64,000 nt of DNA from an uncultured Victivallales bacterium (GCA_944390795.1 CALXRI010000004.1:62001-126000), one strand, 5' to 3'. Positions 42,564-52,561 are shown, counted from the stretch's first letter. The notes: generated from the sequence alone by a model not told the origin. A program made the numbers and translations.

Positions 42564-42565
42564 GA

Positions 42566-42610
42566 CGGGAGGGAAGGGGAGCGGAATGCAGCGGACTGCA
42601 TTTCCTCCCG
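42566..42610 (+). other. Stem-loop between the M14 and pseudopilin genes
   Basis: CGGGAGG pairs with CCTCCCG outside and GAATGCAG with CTGCATTTC inside, with a CGGA loop. There is no T tract, so it is more likely an mRNA-stabilising or processing structure that sets different expression levels for the flanking genes than a terminator. Confidence 0.4.
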
Positions 42611-42714
42611 CCGCGGAATGACAGAGAAAAGGCCGTTCGGGGATGGATGACGGAGCTGGGACCTTTTGAAATCCGCATGAGCAGGACGGCAACAGAAATC
42701 CGGAAGGAAAAATC

Positions 42715-43554
42715 ATGAAACAGATTGTCTCAAGACGAGTTGAAACTTCCCGGTCGGGAGGGAGAAGGCCGAGGTTCTATTTTACATTGATCGAACTTCT
42801 GGTTGTAGTTGCCATCATTGCAATTCTTGCTGGAATCCTGCTTCCGGCCTTGCATATGGCCAGAAACACGGCAAAGACAATTTCCTGTCTGTCAAATATG
42901 AGACAGCACACGATCGGCGTCCAGATTTATATGAACGATTACGGATATACTCCGGCGTCCACCGTTGTCATCATGGGAATGTCCGGCGTCATGGGGGATT
43001 ATATCATTAACAACCGGATCAACTGGTACATGCAGATCTCCATGGCGGGAGGATGCAACAGGAATACCGTCACCTGTCCGGCATCCCTTTCCCGCAGCGT
43101 GGATACCGGGCACTACGGCGCCTTTTTCATGGGGCAGGCATGGGGAGCCAAAACAAGCACAATCAAAAACCCGTCAAACCGGATGGCGACATGGGATATC
43201 GGCATGAGTGGCGGGACCTACAGCAATCCGAGCGGCTACAGCAGTTCCGCATACTCCTGGTTTATTCCGGGTACCGCCCGGAACTGTCAGGCCGGCAAGT
43301 TGCAGAAGGTGATGTCCTCCTCTCTGCTCACCTCTTACGGCGTGCAGAAAAGCGACGTTTATTTTGATTACACGCAGGGGCGCCACAGACAGAAATGCAA
43401 TGTTTCGTTTCTGGACGGACATGCGGAAAGCGCCGCCTCCAGGAGAATTCTATTATCAGTGGCTCTGGAGCTTTTTCCCGGAAAAGGTTTCCTTTGTGAA
43501 CTGGATGTCGCCGCACCGTTTTTACCGGCCGCTGGAATCCGGATTCCGGCATGA
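42715..43554 (+). CDS. Pseudopilin-like protein (prepilin-type N-terminus), C-terminus altered
   Basis: 279 residues. After a 22-residue basic leader comes the prepilin motif [24 protein letters not shown], whose hydrophobic helix would anchor it in the membrane or pseudopilus. The globular part ends with the family's H-x-DG motif ([18 protein letters not shown]). Normally such proteins stop within a few residues of this motif; here the frame runs another 40 residues of atypical sequence, over a region that in another frame encodes a carbohydrate-binding-like domain. A deletion at the 3' end is likely. The residue at -1 is Tyr, not Gly. Confidence 0.8.
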   Translation: MKQIVSRRVETSRSGGRRPRFYFTLIELLVVVAIIAILAGILLPALHMARNTAKTISCLSNMRQHTIGVQIYMNDYGYTPASTVVIMGMSGVMGDYIINNRINWYMQISMAGGCNRNTVTCPASLSRSVDTGHYGAFFMGQAWGAKTSTIKNPSNRMATWDIGMSGGTYSNPSGYSSSAYSWFIPGTARNCQAGKLQKVMSSSLLTSYGVQKSDVYFDYTQGRHRQKCNVSFLDGHAESAASRRILLSVALELFPGKGFLCELDVAAPFLPAAGIRIPA

Positions 43555-44077
43555 GGTATCCGCGGAGGATGGAATGATCCGTTTCTGCATGCGGATTGAC
43601 TGGGAGATTCTTTACGACCGTCTTCCGGACGGGGAGACACGCTGGACCCTCGGGGTGATTCCCTGGCTCCGGACCGGAGGATTCACCTGGGGCAACGGCG
43701 GACAGGTGCATGAACTGAACCGGTTTGGAAAACTGGAATTCCGGGGAATCGGGAAAATTCTTCCGGACATCCGCCGCCGCCTGGTCCTTTCCGCCTGGGG
43801 CGCCTACTTGAGAAATGCACCTCCTCTGAAGGTTTTCTGGCATGACGAGATTCATGGAGATCGCGGATTTTACAAGAAGATTCTTCTGCCGTATCTGGAG
43901 CGTCTGGAAGCTTACGGGAAATCCGTTTCCCCGGAGATGAGCACGGAAACGGCGGATGAACTGTTCCGGGAAGCGGTTCCCGAGTGGTTTGAATTGAAAT
44001 ACCGTGTGGCTGAATTGCGGCGGAACACTCTGCGCAGACAGCTGACCGAAGAAGAAAATGCCGGATGCGGCAACTGA
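43430..44077 (+). pseudogene. Headless carbohydrate-binding (CBM9-like) domain, probable remnant of a glycoside hydrolase gene
   Basis: In the frame one base ahead of the pseudopilin, about 215 codons read as well-formed protein ([50 protein letters not shown]). It looks like the C-terminal CBM9-like domain and helical tail of large hydrolases. It has no ribosome site or credible start: the frame opens only at a TTG at 43364 inside the pseudopilin gene. I read it as the 3' end of a gene whose front was lost by deletion. Frameshift fusion to the pseudopilin is the alternative. Confidence 0.55.
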
Positions 44078-44092
44078 TCAACAGGGAATGTT

Positions 44093-46267
44093 ATGAAAAA
44101 AGACAAGTTTCATCTGCCGGAATGCGGCATTTACATCGGTTCGGCCATCTATGTGTCCTATGCCGATTACACCGTCGGAACCGGAAGACTCTTCACAACA
44201 TGGGTGCCGGAAAATCACGATCCCGAATGGTATCTGGAAAAAACCATAACGGAAAATCAGGGAAATATCGTCCAGCTCTGGCCTGGCGGCGTAAAACAGC
44301 AGCTGCGGGCGGCGGCATGGTGGCGCGGCATGGTCGCGGACGGTACTGAAATTCCCGTTCCCGACTGGAAAAACCGGAAAATGCTCCGTCCGGAAGACTG
44401 GGATGAAATTGCGGGAAATGACGCCCGGCAGGGCGAAGGCATGCTCCGTTTCGTGGAAAAGGCGCGGGAAATGGGACTGTATTCCATGCTGATTTACGGC
44501 TCCGACATTGTCAACGATTCCTATGCGAAAGCCGTGAGTGAACTTGGCGATGCGTTTCTCGGGCATGATCTCGGAGAGGTCTTCACATTCCGTTTTGAAG
44601 ATGAGGAGGAAGCTCTTGTGAAAAGCGACGCAGCGGAGTTTTCCCTCTCGAAAATTGCAGAAAATTTCAAGGCAACCGTCCGCCGGACGCTTGCCGGGGA
44701 GAGAAAACGCGGCTACCGCTGTGTCATGTCCACCGGCGTCTCCTTCGCTGTTGATTATGAAGTCGCTGCCGGTCTCGACATTCCTGTGTTTGAGGATTAC
44801 GCGGAGAACACGGCCTCCGGACTCTGCCGGGGCCTGATGCGCCAGTGCGGACTTCCCGCATGGGGAACCCATATGAATCATGAGTGGTATTCCTGGCTTC
44901 CCTATGAGAGCAGATATCGTATGGAATCCTTCCGCAGCGGCATGTACATCAAATACATGTCCGGCTCCAAGATTCTGATCAATGAATGCGGCAACTGGTA
45001 TCTCCAGTCGAATCTCTGCCAGGATTCCCCGATGGTGACCAGTGTCCCGAAGCTGCAGCCGCCGTCCCAGAAGGGAATCGGGCTCGGAAACGATTTCGAT
45101 TATTCCGCCGGATTTGTGGAAGAGGCCCGGAAATGCTATCCGGCGATCGGATATGATTCCGCGCCGGCAGCGGAATACCGGCGCATGATTTCCGATTTTT
45201 ACAATTATGTCAAGAAAAATGGGACTCCCGCCGGACAGCCGGAAGCGAAGATCGCGCTTGCCAAGGGAAATCTGGATCTCGGAGCAAGCGCATCGGGATT
45301 CAATCCGAACTGCGCGGTGGGCAGCTATGTGCTCGCGGACCGGAATCCCGCGTGGTTTGCCGGACAGCCGGAACGCGGCTGGGACATTGCATACAACGTT
45401 TTCTTCCCGCGTCCGAATGTAACCGGAAAATATTACAACCGCTATCTCTCCGGAACTCCCTTCGGGCAGGTGGACATTGTATCGTTCGCCTGTCCGGTTT
45501 CGGCGGAATTTCTGCTGGAAAACTATAAACTGCTGATCTTCACTGGCTGGAACACCTGCTCGGAGGAGCAGTACCGTATTCTGACGGATTATGTGAAAGG
45601 CGGAGGAACTCTTTTCCTCGGGATTGCACATCTGTCCACGGACGACACGCGCAATTATACCGCTTATCAGAGAGAAAAGCTGGTCCGCGGCGGAGATTTT
45701 TCAGAACTTTGCGGTGTCCGGGCAAGAGGACGCGGGAGACGTTTTCACTGGGCGACATGCGCCGAGCATGTGACGGAATTCGAATTCCCATTTCCGCGCC
45801 GCTTCGGTATCATGGCCGCGTGTCTGGCAGAACTGGAAATTGGGGACGGAGTGGAACCGCTTCTCGTTGAGGATGAACGCATGGAGCCTGTCATGATCCG
45901 GCATAAATGCGGAAAGGGTGAAGTTTATCTGCTCACCACATGGAATTATCCCGGTGCGCTGGATCAGGACAAGGGGCCGAGCGCCGAACTGCATTCTCCC
46001 GGAATCATCGGTTATGTTCTGCGCTCGCTGGCATCCCGGGCTCGGGGGACAATTTTCATCACGGACGACGGAATCATGCCGGCCAGGGAGTGCGAACACG
46101 TCATGTACAGCTATTTCCCCCAGGATCATTCCGTCTGTCTTATGAATATCGATTTCGATCACTCTCACACGTTTTATCTGCATCTGCCAGATGGCGTCCG
46201 GGAAACGACTTTGACTCCTTCGGAATTCCGCAGATTTAAGTTGCCATGCCGCAGCGGTGTTTCCTGA
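44093..46267 (+). CDS. Large cytoplasmic glycoside-hydrolase-like protein
   Basis: 724 residues, no signal peptide. The first 400 residues look like a TIM-barrel enzyme (GIYIGSAIYVSYADYT; LGHDLGEVFTF; INECGNW), and about 470-560 resemble the glutamine-amidotransferase-like trimerisation domain of GH42 enzymes (YKLLIFTGWNTCSEEQYRILT, then DYVKGGGTLFLGIAHL). The beta-rich end could be a domain closing the barrel. No family can be named with confidence. AGGGAA precedes the ATG, 15 bases after the remnant. It probably acts on oligosaccharides after uptake. Confidence 0.65.
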   Translation: MKKDKFHLPECGIYIGSAIYVSYADYTVGTGRLFTTWVPENHDPEWYLEKTITENQGNIVQLWPGGVKQQLRAAAWWRGMVADGTEIPVPDWKNRKMLRPEDWDEIAGNDARQGEGMLRFVEKAREMGLYSMLIYGSDIVNDSYAKAVSELGDAFLGHDLGEVFTFRFEDEEEALVKSDAAEFSLSKIAENFKATVRRTLAGERKRGYRCVMSTGVSFAVDYEVAAGLDIPVFEDYAENTASGLCRGLMRQCGLPAWGTHMNHEWYSWLPYESRYRMESFRSGMYIKYMSGSKILINECGNWYLQSNLCQDSPMVTSVPKLQPPSQKGIGLGNDFDYSAGFVEEARKCYPAIGYDSAPAAEYRRMISDFYNYVKKNGTPAGQPEAKIALAKGNLDLGASASGFNPNCAVGSYVLADRNPAWFAGQPERGWDIAYNVFFPRPNVTGKYYNRYLSGTPFGQVDIVSFACPVSAEFLLENYKLLIFTGWNTCSEEQYRILTDYVKGGGTLFLGIAHLSTDDTRNYTAYQREKLVRGGDFSELCGVRARGRGRRFHWATCAEHVTEFEFPFPRRFGIMAACLAELEIGDGVEPLLVEDERMEPVMIRHKCGKGEVYLLTTWNYPGALDQDKGPSAELHSPGIIGYVLRSLASRARGTIFITDDGIMPARECEHVMYSYFPQDHSVCLMNIDFDHSHTFYLHLPDGVRETTLTPSEFRRFKLPCRSGVS

Positions 46268-46809
46268 GGGGGCCGTCCGCCGGAGTCTGAATTGTTCAGA
46301 AAGCGCGGAACAGAGGATGCCGCCTTCCATTTCCTCCGAAAGTCAGACTCCTTCCGCATGAAGAGCCAAGCCGCTGCGCCCTGTTTCTGCTCCGGCGCCG
46401 TTTGGATTCTTCCCGGCGCCCTATGATTCCGCAATATGGAAAAGCCGTTTTCCGCAACGTGCGGGAACGCGGCGGAAGGAAGCGACGGTGTGAACGGAAT
46501 CCGCTGAAAAATGATGCCGCAAGAGTGTTTCAGGCGCTTGCCTCCTTCTCGAAAAACTGTTTTCCGGTGCAAGGCATGTTGCGGAATTTCCTTCTGCATT
46601 GCTTGCTCGCAATCTGGCAGACTGAATGCGTTACGCGGCGGACGATGATTTCCGGTGGCTTGCATTCCTATGTGCTGCCGCGGCTCCTCCGATGGCTGCC
46701 TGCGCCTGGCTGTGTGTGACAGGGCTCCGGATGCCGCTGCAGCGCATTTGCCGTATGAGATCCTCTCTGTCTGACTGCAAAAAAACTCTTTTTTTTATTT
46801 TTTCATCTC
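46268..46809. other. About 540 bases without a visible gene
   Basis: Between the two glycan loci I find only short frames without ribosome sites. No strong terminator hairpin was seen after the hydrolase-like gene. The last part is AT-rich and leads into the next promoter. Confidence 0.45.
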
Positions 46810-46837
46810 TTGAAAAACCCGGAGCGGCTGTTATATT
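46810..46837 (+). promoter_or_regulatory. Promoter of the second glycan locus
   Basis: TTGAAA (46810-46815), 16 bases, TATATT (46832-46837); transcription would start near 46844, at the first of three GTTGCA repeats. Confidence 0.7.
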
Positions 46838-46843
46838 GACAGT

Positions 46844-46870
46844 GTTGCACGCAAGTTGCAGAAAGTTGCA
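46844..46870. promoter_or_regulatory. Three GTTGCA direct repeats, candidate operator
   Basis: GTTGCA at 46844-46849, 46855-46860 and 46865-46870, spaced 11 and 10 bases, so all face the same side of the helix. They cover the predicted transcription start and end 14 bases before the regulator's ATG, ideal for autorepression by the GntR-type protein encoded next. Confidence 0.65.
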
Positions 46871-46884
46871 GATAGGGGTAATGG

Positions 46885-48315
46885 ATGAATTCCGAATATA
46901 AAAACAGGAATGGGAAATCCGTGCAGATCATTACGGATATCACAGCCAGGATTCGAACCGGCGATTTTCCCGCCGGAACCCGTCTGCCGCCGGAGAAAGA
47001 GCTTGTCAGGGAATACGGCGTCAATGTATACGGCGTCAGAAAAGCGATTGCCGTTCTGAAGGAGCAGGGGTTGCTTTATTCCGTTCCGAAGGTTGGTGTT
47101 TTTGTGGTAAGGGATATCCGGCTTTCCGGAGAGAATCCTCCTTTCTATTTCGGTCCCGATCTGGGAAAACAGACCCTTCGTCTGGCAACGCAGAGCAATC
47201 TGGAGACGCAGCTGAAGTTCTGGAAAAGCGTGGAAAAAGTTCATCCGGGCGTTTCCGCGGTTTCCATCTGGGATTCCTCTGCGGATTCGGGATGTCCCGG
47301 TGAGACGGCGCGCGCGGATATTTTCGAATACGGCACGTTTGACGCCGCTTACTACAGACGGAAGGATTTTCTGAATGTCCGGAAGCATTTCGCCTGGGCT
47401 TTTCCCGCTGGAGAGCCGATGCCGGATGAACACGGGATTCCGATCTATTCGGTTCCCGGACTGCTGATGGTGAATCTCGACATGCTGAAAAAAATCGGCG
47501 TTTCCCAGGAGCATTACCGCAACTACGAGGAACAGAACGCCTATCTGGAGCGGATTCTCTCGGCAGCGGAACGGAAGGGACTGCCTCTTCCGGGAACTTC
47601 TCTGGGAGCCATTAAAAGCATCGGGCGCAGGCATCTTGCCGGAATGTATGCCATGATTCTTGATCCCGCGGCGAAACTGGAAGATTTCCGAAAGCGTTTT
47701 TCTCCGGTCATTCACCGTGCGACCGCTCTCTGGCGGCGGTACAGGACCAGTTATCCGAATATCGCCGTTCCGGCGTTTCAGGATTTTCTTGCCGGACGGA
47801 CACCTTTTTTCCGCGGCTCGGTGGCGGATTTCATCAGCATGAAGGAGCGGAAGCCGGAATTCCCCTGCGCAGCGTCCATGCTGTTTGCCGATGATGACAC
47901 CTACAACCGGATTCTGATGACCCTGTCCATTCATGCCGGAACGGAACATCCCGTGGAGGCGATTTATCTGGCACGTCTTCTGCGCGGCCCCGAATTTCAA
48001 GGCAGATTTGCGGAAATGGGCGCGCTTCCGGCCGATCCTCTCTGCTGGAAGGACTATCCTGCGGAATCCTCGGATCTGGCGAAGAATCTTGCCGCTCCGC
48101 TTGTCTTCCGTTCTCCGGAGGAGTTTTATGTCTGCGTCAATATATTGAACGTGGAACTCATGAGAATCATTCTCGGGCAGAAGGAACAGGCGGCTGCCGA
48201 ATATGACGTTTTCATGTTTGGCAGATCCTATCTGGCGTTCCGCGAGGAACGGATGACGGAGGAGGAAAAAGAGCGGTTCCGCGAAAGCGGAAGACGGGAT
48301 GCGGCTGCCGTTTGA
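46885..48315 (+). CDS. GntR winged-helix regulator fused to a MalE-like solute-binding domain
   Basis: 476 residues. Residues about 5-75 are a GntR DNA-binding domain (RLPPEKELVREYGVNVYGVRK). The remaining 400 resemble a type-1 extracellular solute-binding protein rather than a LacI-type sensor: IPIYSVPGLLMVNLDMLKKIG (the pattern of sugar-binding proteins of ABC importers), FQDFLAGRTPFFRGSV and the C-terminal helical lobe. There is no signal peptide, so it would bind its sugar in the cytoplasm. It heads a locus with a pseudopilin and four large or small glycan-related genes. AGGGG precedes the ATG. Confidence 0.78.
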   Translation: MNSEYKNRNGKSVQIITDITARIRTGDFPAGTRLPPEKELVREYGVNVYGVRKAIAVLKEQGLLYSVPKVGVFVVRDIRLSGENPPFYFGPDLGKQTLRLATQSNLETQLKFWKSVEKVHPGVSAVSIWDSSADSGCPGETARADIFEYGTFDAAYYRRKDFLNVRKHFAWAFPAGEPMPDEHGIPIYSVPGLLMVNLDMLKKIGVSQEHYRNYEEQNAYLERILSAAERKGLPLPGTSLGAIKSIGRRHLAGMYAMILDPAAKLEDFRKRFSPVIHRATALWRRYRTSYPNIAVPAFQDFLAGRTPFFRGSVADFISMKERKPEFPCAASMLFADDDTYNRILMTLSIHAGTEHPVEAIYLARLLRGPEFQGRFAEMGALPADPLCWKDYPAESSDLAKNLAAPLVFRSPEEFYVCVNILNVELMRIILGQKEQAAAEYDVFMFGRSYLAFREERMTEEEKERFRESGRRDAAAV

Positions 48316-48420
48316 TGAAACTGCCGCATACAGGAAGAAAAGAAATGCCCTTTTCGGTATCTTTGCTGTGATGGCAGATTGTCCGTAAGTACTGAAGAAA
48401 ATCAAAGAAGGAGGCGGGAA

Positions 48421-49146
48421 ATGATTCGGAGAAGGCGGATTCTATTTACATTGATCGAGCTTCTTGTTGTGATTGCGATCATCGCGATTCTTGCGGCGCT
48501 GCTGCTGCCGGCGCTGGGCAGGGCGAGAGAACAGGCCAGAACGGTCAGCTGCGCCGGCAATCAGAGACAGATTGCGCTCGGCCTGAACATGTACAGCATG
48601 GACTGCAAAGATTATTATCCGCCTGCCGCCAAAGCTTCCTACTATACCTGGGTGGACAAGGTTTATTCCTATGTGAGTCCGGGAAACACGCTGACCGGCG
48701 GATATGCCGTGTATGTCCCTTCCAAGCTCTTCCGCTGCCCGAGCAGCAACCAGCAGGAATTTTACACCACGCGCCTCTCCTACGGGTTTCATATGTATTT
48801 GAACACCTCGGAATCCGCCACTCCCGGATTTGTTCCGAAGACAGTCAACATTCCGTTTCCATCGGAAGCGCTGCTTCTTTCGGAGCTTTACGACAAATAC
48901 ATAATCGGAAATTATGAAGTCGCTCCGCGGCACGGAACCAGGGGGGATCCGGATGAAATGGTCAGCTATGCCAATTATACCTATTTGTCCGGCAGAGCCA
49001 ATATGGCGACTGTTGCCGGGAATGTGGTGAAGCATACGGCCAGGTATTTCATGTATGCCTATCGTCCCGTCTATCAGGATCCGACGGTGACTCTGCCCTA
49101 TAATCAGTCGTTTTCCAAAAACCCGAAACGTCCTCCCATGGATTGA
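48421..49146 (+). CDS. Pseudopilin-like protein (prepilin-type N-terminus)
   Basis: 241 residues starting [20 protein letters not shown], with a long hydrophobic helix ending [18 protein letters not shown], as in the large Lentisphaerota/Planctomycetes pseudopilin group. AAGGAGG precedes ATG 48421, so a longer frame from 48379 was rejected. The residue at -1 of the cleavage motif is Leu. The globular part contains Cys and Tyr-rich stretches. No secretion ATPase, secretin or prepilin peptidase is in the window, so it depends on genes elsewhere. It sits between the regulator and a secreted hydrolase-like gene. Confidence 0.85.
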   Translation: MIRRRRILFTLIELLVVIAIIAILAALLLPALGRAREQARTVSCAGNQRQIALGLNMYSMDCKDYYPPAAKASYYTWVDKVYSYVSPGNTLTGGYAVYVPSKLFRCPSSNQQEFYTTRLSYGFHMYLNTSESATPGFVPKTVNIPFPSEALLLSELYDKYIIGNYEVAPRHGTRGDPDEMVSYANYTYLSGRANMATVAGNVVKHTARYFMYAYRPVYQDPTVTLPYNQSFSKNPKRPPMD

Positions 49147-49158
49147 AAGGAGTTTCCT

Positions 49159-51888
49159 ATGTTGTGCCGATGTCAGTTTCCTGCCGCCGTTCTGGTCTTT
49201 TTTGCTCTCTGCCGGGCGCTTCAGGCGGAGCCCGTGGAAATCATGACCGGAAACCGGGGATTTGAAGAGGTGAAGGACGGTCTGCCGGAACGCTTTCATG
49301 TTTCCGGCGGACGCCTGACCAGCTCGCCGGAAAGGACGAGTGGAAAATTCGGCGCCGAATATGTGACGGAAAAAGGCCGTCCCCTGAATTTTTTCGCAAG
49401 CCGGTGGGACAACCCGACACCGGTCCGGTGCGGAGACGTCTACACCTTCAGTTTCTCCGCGAAGGGCAGCGGGAGCGTCGGCTATCTGATTCCGCAGTAT
49501 TCCGGCAATATGTTCCGGAAGTCCCTGTTCGGCCCCTATGAGGAACTGACACCGGAATGGAAGCGCTATTCCTTCAAAATCCGGATTGAGCGCAAGGACA
49601 TCAACAACATTTTGCCGGGCGTCAGCGTTTCCTCCGGCGGACATGCGTTTCTGGACGACTTGTCCGTGACCTATGATCCGGCGGACAACGGCGGACGGCT
49701 TCTTCCCGTCGAAGCGCCAGCAGTCACAGCTCTTCCGGTGAAAACGGCCTTTCGGAATGCGCGGGGTGTTCTCCGCATCAACGGGAAAAGCGTTTCCTCC
49801 GTGGAGCTGAAGGAGGGTTTCAATGTCCTCGAAGTGGAACTGACGCCTTCCGGAGACAATCCGTCATTCCGGATGGAGGCGCCTGCCGGACTGGAAGCGC
49901 TGCGCAGAGGATGGAAGGAAGCCCCCGCCGGATTCGGAGCGGACTGTTCGTCCCCGGAATTCGACGACAGCGCGTGGGAAACTGCCCGGACGGACGCTTC
50001 CGGAGAAATCGTCTCCCGGCGCGGCGGACGCACGCGCTTCCGTTCGGTCGTTTTGTGGAACCGGGATTATTTCGGCAAAGAGAGCATGCTGAACCGGAAA
50101 CAGAAGGAGTGGCTTCTTCCTGCCGGTTCCATCCAGCCTCTGCTGCTGAAACTGGGGCCGAGTCCCTTCATCCGTCCCTGCAAGACACTGTATCTGGAAC
50201 TCTGGCTGCCGGACGGCGTGACCCTGATGGATCTGAAGCAGGAGAAACCCCGTTACGTGCTGAATCAGGAACCGGACAGAGTGGAAAGTAAGGGCAGATG
50301 CCAGGTCGCGGGGAAGACATATGCAAAATACGTGCTCCAATGGGAGCGGGAAAAATTAAAGCCGTGGGGCTCCAACGGACAGGAGCCGCAAAGCGTGATT
50401 CCGCTGAAAGTGTCCGCCGCGGTTACGCCGGAGACGGAAGCGTCCATTCTGTTCGGCCGGGTCGTTCCGGGGGATTTTGTCGAGATTCCGAAGCGGATTC
50501 CCGTAAAATTCTTTCCTCCCGTCCGCGGAAAACAGCCGAAGCGTCTCCGGCTGCAGACCTATGCGCCTGTTCCGCTTTTCGCGCTTTCCGCACTTCCCTT
50601 TGAAGTGCTTGACGCCCTGATTCTTCAGGAAAAGAAGATCGGTGTCAATCAGGCGCTCGGCGCCGTCTACATGAAAGGATGGGAGACATATACCCGGCGT
50701 CTGATTGAAAACTGCGACCGCGCCGGAATTGACCGCTTCGCATGGCCGCCGCATAATTTCCCCCTGCATTCGATGTATCTGGGAAGCGGAGCCCCCCGGG
50801 ATTGCGGCTTTGCGCAGCTGGCCGCGGATCCTGCGAAACAGGCCGTCTATTTTCCCGCGGGACCGCAGACGGAATGGGGGGCCGATCCCTGGAACGGGGC
50901 GATGTACTGTCCTTCCCGTATGCTGGACACGCCGGAAGGAAAGGCCTTTTTCGCCTCCATGGCGGAAAAAGGATTCCGTCACTCGATTTCTCTGCAGCCG
51001 GGAGTGAAAGGAATTTTTCTGGACTGGGAGCAGGAGATCTGGCTTTCGCGGAACCGCATTCCCGGAAAAGGTTCCTACTGCTTCTGCGAACGCTGCCGCG
51101 GCGCCTTTCAAAAGGAATGGAAACTGTCCCGTCTCCCGGATGCGAAGGAAATTCACGAGAAGTTTCTCCAGCAGTGGGAAACATTCCGTTCGAATCAGGA
51201 CCGCCGCCTGAATGCCGTGATTCATGACGTATGCAGGAAGATGGGCTTGAAGCTGATGTTTTACACGCAGACGCAGATGAAAAGCCATTACACGCATGAC
51301 GGCGGTGCATTCGACTATCTGTTTCTCGGGCATCCGTCCGGCAACGCCATCAATTCCGGCAATCAGAAGGAGCAGGACGATTTTGCCGCAAAGCTTCCCG
51401 GGAAACGTATGATCGCGCAGGTCTTTCCGGGCGTCACCTCCCGGGGCGCGGCGCAGGACGGCAATCCGGACGGTTTTGTCGTTCCATCCCGCTGGAAAGG
51501 CATTCTGCTGCGTCTGTTCGCCACATACCGGACGGGAGCGGACATCTGCACGCCGACCGATCATATCGGCGGCGTCGGATATTATATCGGCGAGGCGATG
51601 CGCGCAGTTGCGGATTTTGAGGATTTCTTTCTTTCGGGAAAACGCTCCGACCGTTCCGATGCGGTTCGCGGCATCCGCTATCCGAATCTTCTCGTTCTTG
51701 AGAAAAACGGGAAAAAACTGCTTCTGCTGTTCAATGAATCGGAAAAAGACCTGGAGATCTCCGTTTGTCCGGGCAGCGGAGAAACGGCGAAGGCCTATTA
51801 TTCCGGACGCATTTTTCCCGGCGGAAAAAACGCCGCGCTCCGCATCCCCCCCGAGAATGCGGAGATCCTGCTGATGGAACAGAAATAA
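49159..51888 (+). CDS. Secreted multidomain glycoside-hydrolase-like protein
   Basis: 909 residues with a signal peptide (about 1-23, VLVFFALCRALQA). Residues about 30-175 form a CBM4/9-like jelly roll (NRGFEEVKDGLPERFHVSGG; YTFSFSAKGSGS), and about 230-290 a galactose-binding-like segment (FDDSAWETAR). The C-terminal half looks like a TIM barrel with GIFLDWEQEIWLS near residue 620 as candidate catalytic strand and CFCERCRGAF, a Cys cluster seen in some GH42-like enzymes. The family is not assignable by eye. It follows the pseudopilin by 12 bases with AAAGGAG. Confidence 0.7.
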   Translation: MLCRCQFPAAVLVFFALCRALQAEPVEIMTGNRGFEEVKDGLPERFHVSGGRLTSSPERTSGKFGAEYVTEKGRPLNFFASRWDNPTPVRCGDVYTFSFSAKGSGSVGYLIPQYSGNMFRKSLFGPYEELTPEWKRYSFKIRIERKDINNILPGVSVSSGGHAFLDDLSVTYDPADNGGRLLPVEAPAVTALPVKTAFRNARGVLRINGKSVSSVELKEGFNVLEVELTPSGDNPSFRMEAPAGLEALRRGWKEAPAGFGADCSSPEFDDSAWETARTDASGEIVSRRGGRTRFRSVVLWNRDYFGKESMLNRKQKEWLLPAGSIQPLLLKLGPSPFIRPCKTLYLELWLPDGVTLMDLKQEKPRYVLNQEPDRVESKGRCQVAGKTYAKYVLQWEREKLKPWGSNGQEPQSVIPLKVSAAVTPETEASILFGRVVPGDFVEIPKRIPVKFFPPVRGKQPKRLRLQTYAPVPLFALSALPFEVLDALILQEKKIGVNQALGAVYMKGWETYTRRLIENCDRAGIDRFAWPPHNFPLHSMYLGSGAPRDCGFAQLAADPAKQAVYFPAGPQTEWGADPWNGAMYCPSRMLDTPEGKAFFASMAEKGFRHSISLQPGVKGIFLDWEQEIWLSRNRIPGKGSYCFCERCRGAFQKEWKLSRLPDAKEIHEKFLQQWETFRSNQDRRLNAVIHDVCRKMGLKLMFYTQTQMKSHYTHDGGAFDYLFLGHPSGNAINSGNQKEQDDFAAKLPGKRMIAQVFPGVTSRGAAQDGNPDGFVVPSRWKGILLRLFATYRTGADICTPTDHIGGVGYYIGEAMRAVADFEDFFLSGKRSDRSDAVRGIRYPNLLVLEKNGKKLLLLFNESEKDLEISVCPGSGETAKAYYSGRIFPGGKNAALRIPPENAEILLMEQK

Positions 51889-51963
51889 ACTCCGGGTTCA
51901 GGAGTCCTCCCGGCCGGAGGGCGCCCGGATGCATTCAGAAACAACAGACAGAAAGGAATTCCC

Positions 51964-52527
51964 ATGAACAAACAACTGATTTGTGCAGTGCTCGCTTCCC
52001 TGGCCGTCTTCAGCGTTTCCGGCGCTGCGGACGAGGGGAAGATGGATCTCGGCAAGGTGAATCCGGAGAACGGACAGCCGCAGGGCTGGGTCCTGAACGC
52101 GGTCAAGCTCTCCAGGACTCCCGATCCCGTTCCTCCCGTTGCGGCGGTCAAAAAAGATGCCGACGGCACGGCGTATCTGCATCTTGCCGGCGGCAATACG
52201 ACCATCAACCATTTCTATCTTCCGGATTTCTTCCCCGCTGCGGGCGGCAGGACGAGCATTGAATTCACCTTTGATGTCCGCCCGCTTACCGGAGGAGGCA
52301 TTGCCTGCGGAGCGTATCTGTTCAGCGGGAAGAAATGGCTGCGGACGGCCTTCGCAAACAAATGGGGGCTGAAGAAAGGCGAGTGGCAGAAAGTGACGGT
52401 CTCGATGCCGATTCAGGCGGAGTTCCGGGGAAGTCCGGTGGATTGCGTCCGTCCGCTTCTGCTCTGCGGGCAGAAGGAGAAGGTGGATTTCCGGAACATT
52501 GCATGGAAAATTGTTCCGTCGAAATGA
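51964..52527 (+). CDS. Small secreted beta-rich protein, possible carbohydrate-binding module
   Basis: 187 residues with a signal peptide (MNKQLICAVLASLAVFSVSGA). The mature part has alternating beta-strands ending WQKVTVSMPI and VDFRNIAWKIVPSK, the layout of a CBM4/9-type jelly roll in which the last strand carries the ligand face. No enzyme motif. AAAGGAA precedes the ATG. It lies between two hydrolase-like genes of the same locus, suggesting a soluble glycan-binding helper. Confidence 0.65.
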   Translation: MNKQLICAVLASLAVFSVSGAADEGKMDLGKVNPENGQPQGWVLNAVKLSRTPDPVPPVAAVKKDADGTAYLHLAGGNTTINHFYLPDFFPAAGGRTSIEFTFDVRPLTGGGIACGAYLFSGKKWLRTAFANKWGLKKGEWQKVTVSMPIQAEFRGSPVDCVRPLLLCGQKEKVDFRNIAWKIVPSK

Positions 52528-52561
52528 ATGTTTGAATCCCGGAGCGGCGGCGGAGGGCATC

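Noticed and set aside
46626-46901. 91-codon plus-strand frame before the GntR-SBP gene
   Set aside because: It lacks a ribosome site and runs through the promoter and operator repeats of the next gene.
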